Source of the DNA: Paenibacillus qinlingensis
GTDB lineage: Bacteria > Bacillota > Bacilli > Paenibacillales > NBRC-103111
Assembly (NCBI RefSeq): GCF_013204845.1
Contig: NZ_JABMKY010000001.1
Coordinates: forward strand, 62,001 to 126,000
Direction: 5' to 3'
Length of the DNA stretch: 64,000 bases
Shown here: positions 16,615 to 25,442 of the stretch, piece by piece
Numbering within the stretch: the first letter of the stretch is position 1
How the letters are laid out: every line of letters begins with the position of its first letter
The notes under the pieces: generated by a model
The model's input: the letters and a program-made list of their open reading frames with translations, nothing else
Databases searched by the model: none
Told to the model about the DNA's origin: nothing
Translations under genes and position numbers: made by a program

Positions 16615-17409
16615 CTAATCCATAAATACCTGATCTTCATCATATCTAATCAAGTTAATTCCTTTGGCTAGACCAGTCTGATCGTTTAATTCTATAACAA
16701 CGGCATGGAAATGCCATTTTCCTTCATCTGTAATGAAGCGAACGGGAAGTTGTGTCTTAAACTTCTGAAGCACTGCGTTACGTTCAACCCCTAGAATGCC
16801 ATCACGAGGCCCTACCATCCCTACATCGGTCACATATGCAGTACCTTGAGGCAATACACGATTATCATTTGTTTGAACGTGTGTATGGGTTCCTACGACC
16901 GCAGACACCTTCCCATCCAAATGCCAACCCATTGCGATTTTCTCCGAAGTTGCTTCCGCGTGGAAATCCACAAAAACAAATTTATGTTTTTTCTTATCAG
17001 CTTCCAAGATTTCATCCACTTTACGGAATGGACAGTCAATTGGCGGCAAGAATGTGCGTCCTTGCAAATTAATAATAAGAAGTTCTTGGTCCTTCACTTT
17101 AATCACTGTGTGACCTCTGCCCGGCGTACCTGGCGGGAAATTCGCAGGACGTACCATTTTATCGTCACGATCTATAAAATCGAAGATTTCTTTCTGATCC
17201 CATGTGTGGTTTCCCATCGTAATGGCCTGAATGCCCATCTCATATATTTCTTTGGCAATTGCTTGCGTAATCCCTTTACCAGCAGCTGCATTTTCCCCGT
17301 TAGCAATGAATACCGCGTGCGGATGTAACTGTTTAAGTCTTGGCATGATATTTTTCAAAGCTTTTCTTCCTACAGAACCTACGATATCACCAATAAACAC
17401 AATTTTCAT
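16615..17409 (-). CDS. ymdB: YmdB metallophosphoesterase
   Basis: The 264-residue protein is a calcineurin-like dinuclear metal phosphoesterase. Ligand motifs are FIGDIVGSVGR, NGENAAAGKG, TMGNHTWD and VVGTHTHVQT. In B. subtilis YmdB hydrolyses 2',3'- and 3',5'-cyclic nucleotides and influences RNase Y activity, biofilm gene expression and nanotubes. It lies directly downstream of rny and upstream of spoVS, the conserved order. Confidence 0.95.
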   Translation of the reverse strand: MKIVFIGDIVGSVGRKALKNIMPRLKQLHPHAVFIANGENAAAGKGITQAIAKEIYEMGIQAITMGNHTWDQKEIFDFIDRDDKMVRPANFPPGTPGRGHTVIKVKDQELLIINLQGRTFLPPIDCPFRKVDEILEADKKKHKFVFVDFHAEATSEKIAMGWHLDGKVSAVVGTHTHVQTNDNRVLPQGTAYVTDVGMVGPRDGILGVERNAVLQKFKTQLPVRFITDEGKWHFHAVVIELNDQTGLAKGINLIRYDEDQVFMD

Positions 17410-17490
17410 AACGTAAAACGAGCTCCTTTATATGACCCAATTTAACTAGGTTATCTTACTGAACTATTCCATTCAGCCTTGAAAATAAGG

Positions 17491-17515
17491 AAAAGTGGCT
17501 ATAATAGCCACTTTT
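17491..17515. terminator. rny: Hairpin between rny and ymdB
   Basis: AAAAGTGGCTAT/ATAGCCACTTTT palindrome with T-run on either strand, just after the rny stop codon. It probably reduces read-through into ymdB. Confidence 0.8.
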
Positions 17516-17527
17516 CGCATTTGGTTC

Positions 17528-19069
17528 TTATTTAGCGTATTCTACTGCTCTAGTTTCACGAATAACCGTTACCTTAATATGTCCTGGATAATCGAGTTCA
17601 CCCTCGATTTTCTTCGTAATATCACGGGCTAAACGGAACGCTTCAGTGTCATCCACTTTCTCTGGCTGCACCATGACACGTACTTCACGACCTGCTTGAA
17701 TGGCGTATGACTTCTCAACACCTTCAAATGATTCTGAAATTTCTTCCAGCTTCTCCAGACGCTTAATATACGTTTCTAGCGTTTCTCTTCGAGCACCAGG
17801 TCTTGCCGCTGACAATGCATCTGCAGCACCGACCAACATAGCAATTACGGAAGTTGCTTCCACATCACCGTGATGTGAGGCAATACTATTAATTACGATT
17901 GGATGCTCTTTGTATTTCTTGCCTATCTCAACACCGATTTCGACGTGAGACCCTTCCACTTCATGGTCTAACGCTTTACCAATGTCATGAAGCAGCCCGG
18001 CACGTTTCGCCAAAGTTACGTCTACCCCGAGCTCTCCGGCCATTAAACCAGCCAGATACGCTACTTCCATGGAATGTTTCAACACGTTTTGTCCGTAACT
18101 TGTTCTGAACTTTAGGCGCCCCAAAATTTTGATCAGGTCAGGATGCAAACCGTGTACCCCAACTTCAAACGTCGCTTGTTCCCCATATTCGCGGATACGT
18201 TCGTCCACTTCTTTGCGAGACTTCTCAACCATCTCTTCGATACGTGCGGGATGAATACGTCCATCCGCCACAAGTTTCTCAAGTGATGTGCGAGCAATTT
18301 CACGACGGATTGGGTCAAAACCAGATAAGATTACTGCTTCAGGCGTATCATCAATAATAAGGTCAATACCGGTCAAAGTTTCCAAAGCTCGGATATTTCT
18401 ACCTTCACGACCGATAATGCGACCTTTCATTTCTTCATTAGGCAACGAGACAACGGATACCGTGGTTTCCGCTACGTGATCTGCTGCACAACGCTGAATA
18501 GCGAGTGTGATGATTTCACGTGCTTTCTTATCGCCTTCTTCTTTGGCTTGTTGTTCAATCTCTTTAATTAGCTGCGCAGTTTCATGACGTACTTCTTGCT
18601 CTACATTAGTAAGAATAATACTCTTAGCTTCTTCCATTGTAAGACCAGAAATTCGTTCCAATTCGGAAACTTGGCTTTTATAGAGCTGATCAATTTGTGT
18701 TTGTGTATCCTCGATTCGCTTCTCTTTGTTGGCTACTAGCTCTTCTTTACGCTCGAGGGACTCTAATTTTTTATCCAGCGATTCCTCTTTTTGCAACAAT
18801 CGTCTTTCTTGTCGTTGAATTTCATTCCGACGTTCACGAATGTCTTTTTCAGCTTCGGATCGTAGTTTGTGCACTTCGTCCTTTGCTTCCAGAACCGTTT
18901 CTTTTTTCAGTGCTTCTGCTTCCTTTTTGGCAGATTCTTTTATCTGCTCAGCGGCTGTTTCAGCACTGGAAATTTTCGCTTCTGCAAGAGATTTACGGAT
19001 AAAATAACCAATCCCTAAGCATGCAGCTCCAACAACGAGAATGATCGCGATCCAGATGGCAGTCATCAT
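17528..19069 (-). CDS. rny: RNase Y, membrane-anchored endoribonuclease
   Basis: RNase Y starts bulk mRNA decay and many processing events in Firmicutes. The 513 residues comprise an N-terminal membrane helix (~3-22), a long coiled coil (~25-200, rich in Glu, Lys and Gln), a KH domain ([15 protein letters not shown] at ~225-240) and an HD domain ([17 protein letters not shown]). I chose the ATG of MTAIWIAI because AGGAGGT precedes it at proper spacing; a GTG three codons earlier overlaps the Shine-Dalgarno sequence. A long untranslated leader precedes it. Its regulators RicA and YmdB are encoded in this window. Confidence 0.97.
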   Translation of the reverse strand: MMTAIWIAIILVVGAACLGIGYFIRKSLAEAKISSAETAAEQIKESAKKEAEALKKETVLEAKDEVHKLRSEAEKDIRERRNEIQRQERRLLQKEESLDKKLESLERKEELVANKEKRIEDTQTQIDQLYKSQVSELERISGLTMEEAKSIILTNVEQEVRHETAQLIKEIEQQAKEEGDKKAREIITLAIQRCAADHVAETTVSVVSLPNEEMKGRIIGREGRNIRALETLTGIDLIIDDTPEAVILSGFDPIRREIARTSLEKLVADGRIHPARIEEMVEKSRKEVDERIREYGEQATFEVGVHGLHPDLIKILGRLKFRTSYGQNVLKHSMEVAYLAGLMAGELGVDVTLAKRAGLLHDIGKALDHEVEGSHVEIGVEIGKKYKEHPIVINSIASHHGDVEATSVIAMLVGAADALSAARPGARRETLETYIKRLEKLEEISESFEGVEKSYAIQAGREVRVMVQPEKVDDTEAFRLARDITKKIEGELDYPGHIKVTVIRETRAVEYAK

Positions 19070-19450
19070 CTTGTTCACCTCCTCGTTGGTTTCTCCAAGG
19101 TGTTAGCCTGGGGTACCTTCGGTTTTTTAATCCGATTCAATTGTTTGACTAGTCATACATACCCTTAAAATGTAAGAGTATGGCTTTTAAATGAATGCGC
19201 ACAGTGCGTTAGGGCACTATAGTGCTAATAATCCATAATCAACAGTGTAAAAATTGGCGGTTTTTACATCTGTCTTCTCAAAATCAATGAAATTAGTATG
19301 ATTTTGAATACATTATGAAAATATACACTGTTATTTTATCTTTTGTCGAAGAAGCTTGTCAAGCGATTGTCCAAGAGTTGATTATTTAGACCCAAACCCC
19401 AAGCTCCGATAATTAATGCCATTAAGTTTATCGAAAATTAATTAATGTCA
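19070..19450. other. 381-base gap: rny promoter and long rny leader
   Basis: No convincing gene. It holds a sigma-A promoter (19333-19362), two ATTAATGYCATTAA palindromes after recX, and small hairpins in the leader: GTAAAAA/TTTTTAC (19247-19267), GCACTATAGTGC (19214-19225) and CGCA/TGCG (19199-19209). The predicted rny leader is about 257 bases. Confidence 0.55.
19333..19362 (-). promoter_or_regulatory. rny: Predicted sigma-A promoter of rny
   Basis: A consensus TTGACA and TAAAAT are spaced 18 bases apart on the minus strand, about 260 bases upstream of the rny start codon. Confidence 0.6.
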
Positions 19451-19457
19451 TTAATTA
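19411..19457. repeat. Two ATTAATGYCATTAA palindromes after recX, copies 2 and 3
   Basis: ATTAATGCCATTAAG is centred on 19419, and a perfect 9-bp inverted repeat TAATTAATG-T-CATTAATTA on 19448. Centres are 29 bases apart, close to three helical turns, which would put both sites on one DNA face. The second overlaps the recX stop codon. Confidence 0.5.
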
Positions 19458-20143
19458 TCTGCAAATTCATCATCCATAAATTCCAACTCTTCCTCATCCG
19501 TTTCATTGCTAATGAGCCCCAATACCTTAGTAACAATGGCACCTGTGTAACCTCTTCGCATTAGAAATGCCGCAGTCTTACGTTTTCTATCCATTAGTTT
19601 CCCTGAGGTTTGTTTCCATTTTGTTCGCGCTATTTTCAGTGCACCTACGTACTCATCTTCCGGATTAATCGACTCCATGGTACTTTTAACCACATCTTGA
19701 TGAATCCCTTTTTTTTGAAGTTCTTGTCGAATCAGATTACGTCCTTTGCGTTGAGAAATCACTCGGTTGTCTGTCCACATCTTTGCGAATTCCTCATCAT
19801 TAACGTATTTATTTTCAATAAGTTTGTCACTCGCCCAATCAATAATAGGTGCTTCAAACCCCTTCTCTTTCAATTTACGTTTTATCTCTGAAAGTGAATG
19901 AGGACGTCTTCCTACCATATGGAGAGCCTTCACATAGGCTAAATTTCGTTCTTCATCTAAAATGATGGCTTCAATCGCTTGCTGGTATAGGGATTCTCCT
20001 TTATTCAAACGATGCTTGATCAGAATGTCCTCATGAACAGAGAAAGCATACTCCTCATTCAGATAAATATTATAGCGATGTCTACCTTGCTTTTGTTTTT
20101 CCACTTTGGTAATTACTTGTAATTCTTCCTCTTCGTGACTCAT
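19451..20143 (-). CDS. recX: RecX, regulator of RecA
   Basis: The 230-residue protein belongs to the RecX family, which binds RecA filaments and modulates their extension. Features include the tandem three-helix repeats with RRPHSLSEIKRKLKEKGF and RKGRNLIRQELQKKGI. The start MSHEEEELQ is chosen because GGGGGA stands 8 bases ahead; an upstream in-frame start would lie in the recA-recX hairpin. It follows recA, with a hairpin between them that could limit its expression relative to recA. Confidence 0.93.
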   Translation of the reverse strand: MSHEEEELQVITKVEKQKQGRHRYNIYLNEEYAFSVHEDILIKHRLNKGESLYQQAIEAIILDEERNLAYVKALHMVGRRPHSLSEIKRKLKEKGFEAPIIDWASDKLIENKYVNDEEFAKMWTDNRVISQRKGRNLIRQELQKKGIHQDVVKSTMESINPEDEYVGALKIARTKWKQTSGKLMDRKRKTAAFLMRRGYTGAIVTKVLGLISNETDEEELEFMDDEFADN

Positions 20144-20164
20144 CTCAAAAATCCCCCAAATGGG

Positions 20165-20194
20165 AAAAAAACACCCCAACACAAGGTTAAGGTG
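20165..20194 (-). terminator. recA: Hairpin terminator between recA and recX
   Basis: On the minus strand CACCTTAA pairs with TTGGGGTG (two G-T wobbles) and is followed by seven Ts. A leaky terminator here would make recX a low-level read-through product. Confidence 0.7.
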
Positions 20195-20218
20195 CTTCAT
20201 CCATCCTATTTTTCAAAC

Positions 20219-21262
20219 CTATTCAAAAGCTGTTTCCAACTCGTCTTCTTCTTCATCCGTGTTCGGACCAACTACTTTAATCAAGTTGCTGTTTTCTCTA
20301 ATTCTTAGCTCAATCGTTTCTGATATCGCTTTGTTATCTTTCAAGAATTGTTTCGCGTTCTCACGTCCTTGGCCAAGACGCTCACCCTCATAAGAATACC
20401 AAGCGCCGCTCTTATTCACGATATCCAACTCAGTTCCGATATCAATAATGCTACCTTCGCGTGAGATACCTTCTCCGTACATAATATCGACTTCCGCTTG
20501 TTTAAATGGAGGTGCTACTTTATTCTTAACAACCTTAATTCTCGTACGGTTACCAACCATGTCATTGCCTTGTTTGATGGTTTCAATACGACGTACATCC
20601 AATCGAACGGAGGAATAGAATTTCAATGCACGACCACCCGGAGTTGTCTCAGGATTCCCGAACATAACACCAACTTTTTCACGCAATTGGTTGATGAAAA
20701 TAGCGATAACTTTAGATTTATTGATCGCACCAGATAGCTTACGAAGCGCTTGTGACATCAAACGGGCTTGAAGACCTACGTGAGAATCCCCCATATCGCC
20801 TTCAATTTCTGCTTTCGGTACTAGGGCTGCAACGGAGTCAATAACAATAATATCTACCGCGCCACTACGAACAAGCGCTTCCGCGATCTCAAGTGCTTGC
20901 TCACCTGTATCTGGTTGGGAAAGCAATAATTCATCTATATTAATACCAAGCTTGCTTGCATAAGCAGGATCCAACGCATGCTCAGCATCGATAAAGGCAG
21001 CTTGTCCGCCCACTCGTTGAACTTCAGCGATCGCATGTAAAGCTACAGTCGTTTTACCTGATGACTCTGGTCCGTAAACTTCAATAATTCTTCCGCGTGG
21101 GAATCCACCTATTCCAAGTGCGATATCCAGAGCAAGTGCGCCCGAAGAGATCGTTTCAACTTGCATATGAGTAGATTCTCCAAGTTTCATAATGGAGCCT
21201 TTTCCGAACTGTTTCTCAATTTGACGTAATGCATTATCTAGCGCGGCACGACGATCTGACAA
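20219..21262 (-). CDS. recA: RecA recombinase
   Basis: RecA forms filaments on single-stranded DNA, catalyses strand exchange and triggers LexA self-cleavage. The 347-residue protein has Walker A GPESSGKT (~65), Walker [11 protein letters not shown] and loop L2 with GGRALKFY. I take the TTG of (M)[16 protein letters not shown] as start: AAGGAAG precedes it by 8 bases and the protein then aligns with B. subtilis RecA from its first residue. A GTG three codons earlier overlaps the ribosome binding site. A LexA box lies upstream and a leaky terminator downstream. Confidence 0.98.
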   Translation of the reverse strand: MSDRRAALDNALRQIEKQFGKGSIMKLGESTHMQVETISSGALALDIALGIGGFPRGRIIEVYGPESSGKTTVALHAIAEVQRVGGQAAFIDAEHALDPAYASKLGINIDELLLSQPDTGEQALEIAEALVRSGAVDIIVIDSVAALVPKAEIEGDMGDSHVGLQARLMSQALRKLSGAINKSKVIAIFINQLREKVGVMFGNPETTPGGRALKFYSSVRLDVRRIETIKQGNDMVGNRTRIKVVKNKVAPPFKQAEVDIMYGEGISREGSIIDIGTELDIVNKSGAWYSYEGERLGQGRENAKQFLKDNKAISETIELRIRENSNLIKVVGPNTDEEEDELETAFE

Positions 21263-21331
21263 AACGACCACTTCCTTCTATCATTATAGGTATATGATAA
21301 CTTGTTTTGGCATGTTTGCCAAGCATTTTTT

Positions 21332-21345
21332 CGAACATACATTCG
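21332..21345. promoter_or_regulatory. recA: LexA (DinR) SOS box of recA
   Basis: CGAATGTATGTTCG on the minus strand is close to the Gram-positive LexA consensus CGAACRNRYGTTYC and, from memory, resembles the recA operator of B. subtilis. It lies about 70 bases upstream of the recA start codon. Confidence 0.75.
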
Positions 21346-21363
21346 TTTTTTTTGCGAACAAAC

Positions 21364-21399
21364 AAAAAACCGTAACAAAGTTATCGCTTTGCTACGGTT
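21364..21399 (-). terminator. cinA: Terminator of cinA
   Basis: AACCGTAGCAAAG pairs with CTTTGTTACGGTT (one G-T wobble) around a six-base loop and is followed by TTTTTTG on the minus strand. It isolates cinA from the SOS-controlled recA. Confidence 0.9.
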
Positions 21400-21432
21400 C
21401 TTCCGTTAACTATTTCTGATTATAGAGGATTT

Positions 21433-22683
21433 CTAGTTTTCTTTCAACTGTTTCCACAATTGATAGAGTGCACGCTTAGCAGCCCTTAGTTTAATTGACT
21501 CTCTATTGCCTGATAGTTGGAGAGTAAATACTTCCGTTTTTGCATGTTTTTGTGCTAATCCCACATAGACCAACCCTACAGGCTTCCCCTCAGACGGGCT
21601 TGGACCGGCCACACCGGTCACAGAGATACCAAAGTCACTACCTGTCCTAACTAGCAACTGTTCGGCTAGAATGACTGCTGTTTCGCTGCTAACAGCACCT
21701 GGAGCACCTTCTCCCTCCAAAATATCCATTGGCACACCGAGTAAGTTATGTTTTAAAGCGTTTGAGTAAACGATAGTGCCGCCTAAGAAAGATTCTGAGC
21801 TCCCGGGTACTGTCGTTATTAAATCACTGAGTAAACCTCCTGTGCAGCTTTCAGCAACCGTTAGAGTCTTTTTACTTGCTGTCAGCAATTGCAAAACAAT
21901 TGTCTCTATGGGGACGTCCTGATCTGCATACAGATATTCACTTAGGCGATTCGCGATTTCAGCCTCCGTTGCTTGTAACTTCGACTCACCTTCTGCTGCT
22001 GTATGAGCACGTGTTGTTAATCGTATAGTTACTTCGCCTTCTTTGGCGTAAGGGGCAATTGTCGGGTCGGACTGCGATTGAATCAAATCTAGCAGCTGAT
22101 GCTCCAAATTGGACTCGCCTATACCTGCAAACTTTAACATTTTCGAATAAAGAGGAACTTCATCTGTCATTCGTACTTGAAGCCATGGCACCGCATATTT
22201 AGTAAACATTGGCTTCATTTCTTTAGGAGGTCCCGGTAACAGTACGAAATGTGTCCCCTCGAAAGATAGCGCATTTCCCACTGCCAGACCAGTCTCATTA
22301 TGTAAGGGATCGCTTCCTTCTAGCATAAGTGCTTGACGACGATTGCTTTCCACCATATGAATCCCTCTAGAAGCAAACATCTCAGAAATAGCCTCCATAG
22401 AAGGCTCGTGAAGCACCAAATTACGTCCCGTCAGTGTAGCTAATACATCCTTAGTCAGATCATCCTGCGTTGGACCTAAACCTCCTGTACAAATCACAAC
22501 ATCAGCTCGAGATGCAGCTAATCGAAGGCTGTCCAACAAGCGCTGTTCATTATCCCCAACAACCGTTTGAAAGTACATATCAATCCCTAGTGCTGCACAT
22601 TCCCTAGAAATAAACTGCGCATTGGTATTCACGATTTGTCCAAGTAGTAACTCTGTTCCTACTGCAATGATTTCAGCTTTCAT
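21433..22683 (-). CDS. cinA: CinA, competence/damage-inducible protein, nicotinamide-nucleotide amidohydrolase
   Basis: The 416 residues comprise an N-terminal MoaB/MogA-like domain (GTELLLGQIVNTNAQ, ICTGGLGPTQDDLT), proposed as an ADP-ribose pyrophosphatase in CinA proteins, and a C-terminal CinA domain (VAESCTGGLLS, GVAGPSPSEGKPVG), which deamidates nicotinamide mononucleotide. In competent Gram-positive bacteria cinA is linked with recA. It follows pgsA and precedes recA, as in Bacillus, but a terminator separates it from recA here. Confidence 0.94.
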   Translation of the reverse strand: MKAEIIAVGTELLLGQIVNTNAQFISRECAALGIDMYFQTVVGDNEQRLLDSLRLAASRADVVICTGGLGPTQDDLTKDVLATLTGRNLVLHEPSMEAISEMFASRGIHMVESNRRQALMLEGSDPLHNETGLAVGNALSFEGTHFVLLPGPPKEMKPMFTKYAVPWLQVRMTDEVPLYSKMLKFAGIGESNLEHQLLDLIQSQSDPTIAPYAKEGEVTIRLTTRAHTAAEGESKLQATEAEIANRLSEYLYADQDVPIETIVLQLLTASKKTLTVAESCTGGLLSDLITTVPGSSESFLGGTIVYSNALKHNLLGVPMDILEGEGAPGAVSSETAVILAEQLLVRTGSDFGISVTGVAGPSPSEGKPVGLVYVGLAQKHAKTEVFTLQLSGNRESIKLRAAKRALYQLWKQLKEN

Positions 22684-22707
22684 CGACTGGGTCCTCCTTA
22701 AATTGAG

Positions 22708-22754
22708 AAAACCCCTAACGTGATCGCTTGTTATTGATCGACCGCGTTTAGAGG
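22708..22754 (-). terminator. pgsA: Hairpin after pgsA
   Basis: CCTCTAA pairs with TTAGGGG at the base of an extended stem-loop, followed by TTTTC on the minus strand. It lies between pgsA and cinA. Confidence 0.6.
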
Positions 22755-22768
22755 TAAGTTACATGGAA

Positions 22769-23353
22769 CTATGACTTTTCTGAAAAGTCTATGACGTGTT
22801 TGTTTTTAACGAAATATTCCACACCAGAATAAACGGTAATAATTGCTGCAGCCCAACTAGCTATAACATCAAAGGGAAAATCTAGAAACGTAAATGGAAA
22901 ATTATTAATCAGCAGTGCGATAATGGCTGTAATCTGAGCCGCGGTCTTCGCTTTACCCCATTTGCTGGCCGCCATAACCGTACCCTCTAAGAGGGCAATT
23001 TGACGAAGTCCAGTCACAGCCCATTCTCTGCTAATAATGACAATAACGATCCAAGCATCAACTTTATCCATTTCTACTAGTGAAACAAGTACAGCGGTAA
23101 CAAGCAGCTTGTCTGCCAAAGGATCCAAAAGCTTGCCCAAATTCGTAACAAGATTACGTTTCCTAGCAATGTAACCATCTAAGCTATCTGTACTCGCAGC
23201 AATAATAAAAATTAAAGCAGCAATAATTTGATTATACGTTATGCTAAACTCCTCTATCCGTATTTGAGGAAATTTTACCTTTATCAACAAAAAGAACATG
23301 ATGATGGGTACTAATAAAATTCTCGCTACGGTGATGCGGTTAGCTAAGTTCAT
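22769..23353 (-). CDS. pgsA: PgsA, CDP-diacylglycerol-glycerol-3-phosphate phosphatidyltransferase
   Basis: This integral membrane enzyme makes phosphatidylglycerol phosphate, the precursor of phosphatidylglycerol and cardiolipin. At 194 residues it has several membrane helices and the CDP-alcohol phosphotransferase motif in DSLDGYIARK...GKLLDPLADK (~56-83), with the expected Asp/Gly/Arg pattern. It overlaps the rimO stop by 4 bases, so it is translationally coupled to rimO. Confidence 0.95.
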   Translation of the reverse strand: MNLANRITVARILLVPIIMFFLLIKVKFPQIRIEEFSITYNQIIAALIFIIAASTDSLDGYIARKRNLVTNLGKLLDPLADKLLVTAVLVSLVEMDKVDAWIVIVIISREWAVTGLRQIALLEGTVMAASKWGKAKTAAQITAIIALLINNFPFTFLDFPFDVIASWAAAIITVYSGVEYFVKNKHVIDFSEKS

Positions 23354-24678
23354 GCAATTACCTCCCCGGATAAGTCAAACTCATAGGAGTGGGTAACACG
23401 AACCTTCGCAAGTTCACCAATGTTCAATTTGGCATTTGAAACGAATACTTCACCATCGATTTCTGGTGCGTCGAATTGCGAACGACCGATATAAACGTCG
23501 CTTCTGCCATCGTATCTTTCGATAAGCACGTCGATTTCTTGCCCAATTCGGCGACCACCACGGATATTCGAAATTTCACGTTGAATTTCCATAATCGCAT
23601 TCGCACGGTATTCTTTCACATCATCCGGCACTTGATCTGGCAATCTTGCTGCAGGCGTATCATCCTCTTTGGAGTAGGCAAACACACCAAGGCGATCGAA
23701 CTGAACATCACGCACGAATTGTTTCAAATTCTCAAAATCTTGTTCAGTCTCACCGGGGAAACCAACAATCAAAGAAGTACGCAGGGCAACATCCGGAATG
23801 GATTCACGAATTTTACGAACGAGTTCGCGCGTATCTTTCTGGCGACCTGGTCTGCGCATGCGTTTAAGAATGGAATCTTCACTATGTTGCAAAGGCATAT
23901 CAATGTACTTGCACACTTTAGGATTCGTTGCCATGACTTCAATCAATTCATCACTGAAGAAGCCTGGGTATGCATAGTGCAGACGCACCCACTCAATACC
24001 TTCTACTTCACTTACTTTGTTCAGCAAAGTAGGAAGCATGAAGCTATCATAGATATCCGTTCCATAGTTTGTGGAATCTTGCGCAATTAAGCTTATTTCT
24101 TTAACGCCTTGAGCCGCAAGGTTAGCAACCTCTGCAACGACCGATTCCATGCTTCTGCTTTTAAAAGCACCGCGCATGATTGGAATGGAACAGAATGTAC
24201 AAGCGTTATCGCAGCCTTCTGCAATTTTCACATAGGCTGTGTAACGAGGTGTCGTCATCAATCTAGGCAGGTCAGCGTCATAGTTAAATACCGGATTCCC
24301 AACTAGAACCGGTTTCTTCCCTCTAAGCGCTTCGTCCACAATGTGATTAATTTTATCAAAATCACCTGTACCAACAATGCCATCGATCTCAGGCATTTCT
24401 TCCATTAACTGCTTTTTGTATCGTTGTGTTAAACAGCCTGAAACGATTAAAGCCTTGAGATTCGCTGTTTGCTTCAGTTCTGCCATATCCAAAATTGTAT
24501 TTACGGATTCTTCTTTAGCAGCATCAATGAACCCGCAAGTGTTCACGATAATGACTGTAGCATCTTCCTTGTTGTCAACAAGTTGGAAACCACGGCCATG
24601 AATTAAACCTGACATAATCTCGGAATCAACTAAATTCTTCTCGCATCCGAGAGTAACTACTTTAACCTTTTCTGTCAT
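23350..24678 (-). CDS. rimO: RimO, ribosomal protein S12 methylthiotransferase
   Basis: This radical-SAM enzyme methylthiolates an Asp of ribosomal protein S12. The 442 residues have the methylthiotransferase Cys triad (VTLGCEKNLVDSE, NTCGFID, SGCLTQRY), the SAM motif CDNACTFC and a TRAM domain. The GCEKN sequence is typical of RimO rather than MiaB. The start MTEKVKV has GGAGG upstream. B. subtilis has no rimO at this locus; it is one marker separating this genome from Bacillus. Confidence 0.92.
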   Translation of the reverse strand: MTEKVKVVTLGCEKNLVDSEIMSGLIHGRGFQLVDNKEDATVIIVNTCGFIDAAKEESVNTILDMAELKQTANLKALIVSGCLTQRYKKQLMEEMPEIDGIVGTGDFDKINHIVDEALRGKKPVLVGNPVFNYDADLPRLMTTPRYTAYVKIAEGCDNACTFCSIPIMRGAFKSRSMESVVAEVANLAAQGVKEISLIAQDSTNYGTDIYDSFMLPTLLNKVSEVEGIEWVRLHYAYPGFFSDELIEVMATNPKVCKYIDMPLQHSEDSILKRMRRPGRQKDTRELVRKIRESIPDVALRTSLIVGFPGETEQDFENLKQFVRDVQFDRLGVFAYSKEDDTPAARLPDQVPDDVKEYRANAIMEIQREISNIRGGRRIGQEIDVLIERYDGRSDVYIGRSQFDAPEIDGEVFVSNAKLNIGELAKVRVTHSYEFDLSGEVIA

Positions 24679-24754
24679 GAAAGAAACAACCTCCAATAGT
24701 CCTAAAAAACACTCCCTACCAGTATAATACAAGCTAATAGGGGTGTCAAAATGT

Positions 24755-24782
24755 AAAAACCCCCTGCATCTAGGGGGTTTTC
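24755..24782. terminator. Terminator after the yajQ-family gene
   Basis: AAAACCCCCT/AGGGGGTTTT stem with T-runs on either strand, between the yajQ-family gene and rimO. Confidence 0.85.
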
Positions 24783-24806
24783 CTTCAAGTAACCTAATAT
24801 TCCTGA

Positions 24807-25298
24807 TTATTTCATATTAACAAACTGCAAATCCAAAGGAATATCTGCTTTCCGAAGCAACGCGATAACAGCCTGTAAATCGTCGCGGCTCTTCCCGGTT
24901 ACACGGATTTGATCCCCTTGAATTTGAGTTTTCACTTTCAATTTCGAATCACGAATCAGTATGTTAATTTTCTTGGAGTTGTCTTGATCGACACCTTGTT
25001 TCATACTGATTTTCTGTCTAACGGTGGAACCAGCAGCTGGCTCTACTTTGGAATATTCGAGATTTTTAATCGAAATTCCACGTTTGGTCATTTTTGCATG
25101 CATAATATCAAGAACGTTCTGAAGCTTAAACTCATCATCCGAAGTGACAACAAGCTGATCTTTATCTAATTTAATACTACTTTTACTTCCTTTAAAATCA
25201 AAACGGGTCAACATCTCTTTCTCCGCTTGTTGAATCGCATTATTTAGTTCTTGCATATCCACTTTGGATACAATATCAAATGAACTCTCTGAACTCAT
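24807..25298 (-). CDS. YajQ-family nucleotide-binding protein
   Basis: The 163-residue protein is a member of the YajQ (DUF520) family, which has two ferredoxin-like folds. Typical sequences are [24 protein letters not shown] and [17 protein letters not shown]. Members bind nucleic acids or nucleotides, and a Xanthomonas homologue binds cyclic-di-GMP. A c-di-GMP role here is only possible, though this window also encodes a GGDEF-EAL protein. It is the usual length. It is flanked by terminators and probably monocistronic. Confidence 0.93.
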   Translation of the reverse strand: MSSESSFDIVSKVDMQELNNAIQQAEKEMLTRFDFKGSKSSIKLDKDQLVVTSDDEFKLQNVLDIMHAKMTKRGISIKNLEYSKVEPAAGSTVRQKISMKQGVDQDNSKKINILIRDSKLKVKTQIQGDQIRVTGKSRDDLQAVIALLRKADIPLDLQFVNMK

Positions 25299-25352
25299 TA
25301 CATCCCAACATCCCTTCCATCAAATTACAATAGCATTATAGCAAGAACACAT

Positions 25353-25394
25353 AAAAAAGGAAATATCCAACCGCCAATGGCATCGAATATTTCC
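25353..25394 (-). terminator. Terminator of rodZ
   Basis: GGAAATAT pairs with ATATTTCC around a 20-base loop and is followed by TTTTTTATG on the minus strand, after the rodZ-type gene. Confidence 0.75.
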
Positions 25395-25442
25395 CATCAA
25401 ACTATTTTCATTACCCGGGAAAGCGCAGGAACTGGCAAATTG

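Noticed and set aside
20165-20200. RecX extended at its N-terminus by 19 residues
   Set aside because: The extra codons lie in the recA-recX hairpin, and GGGGGA marks the later ATG as the start.
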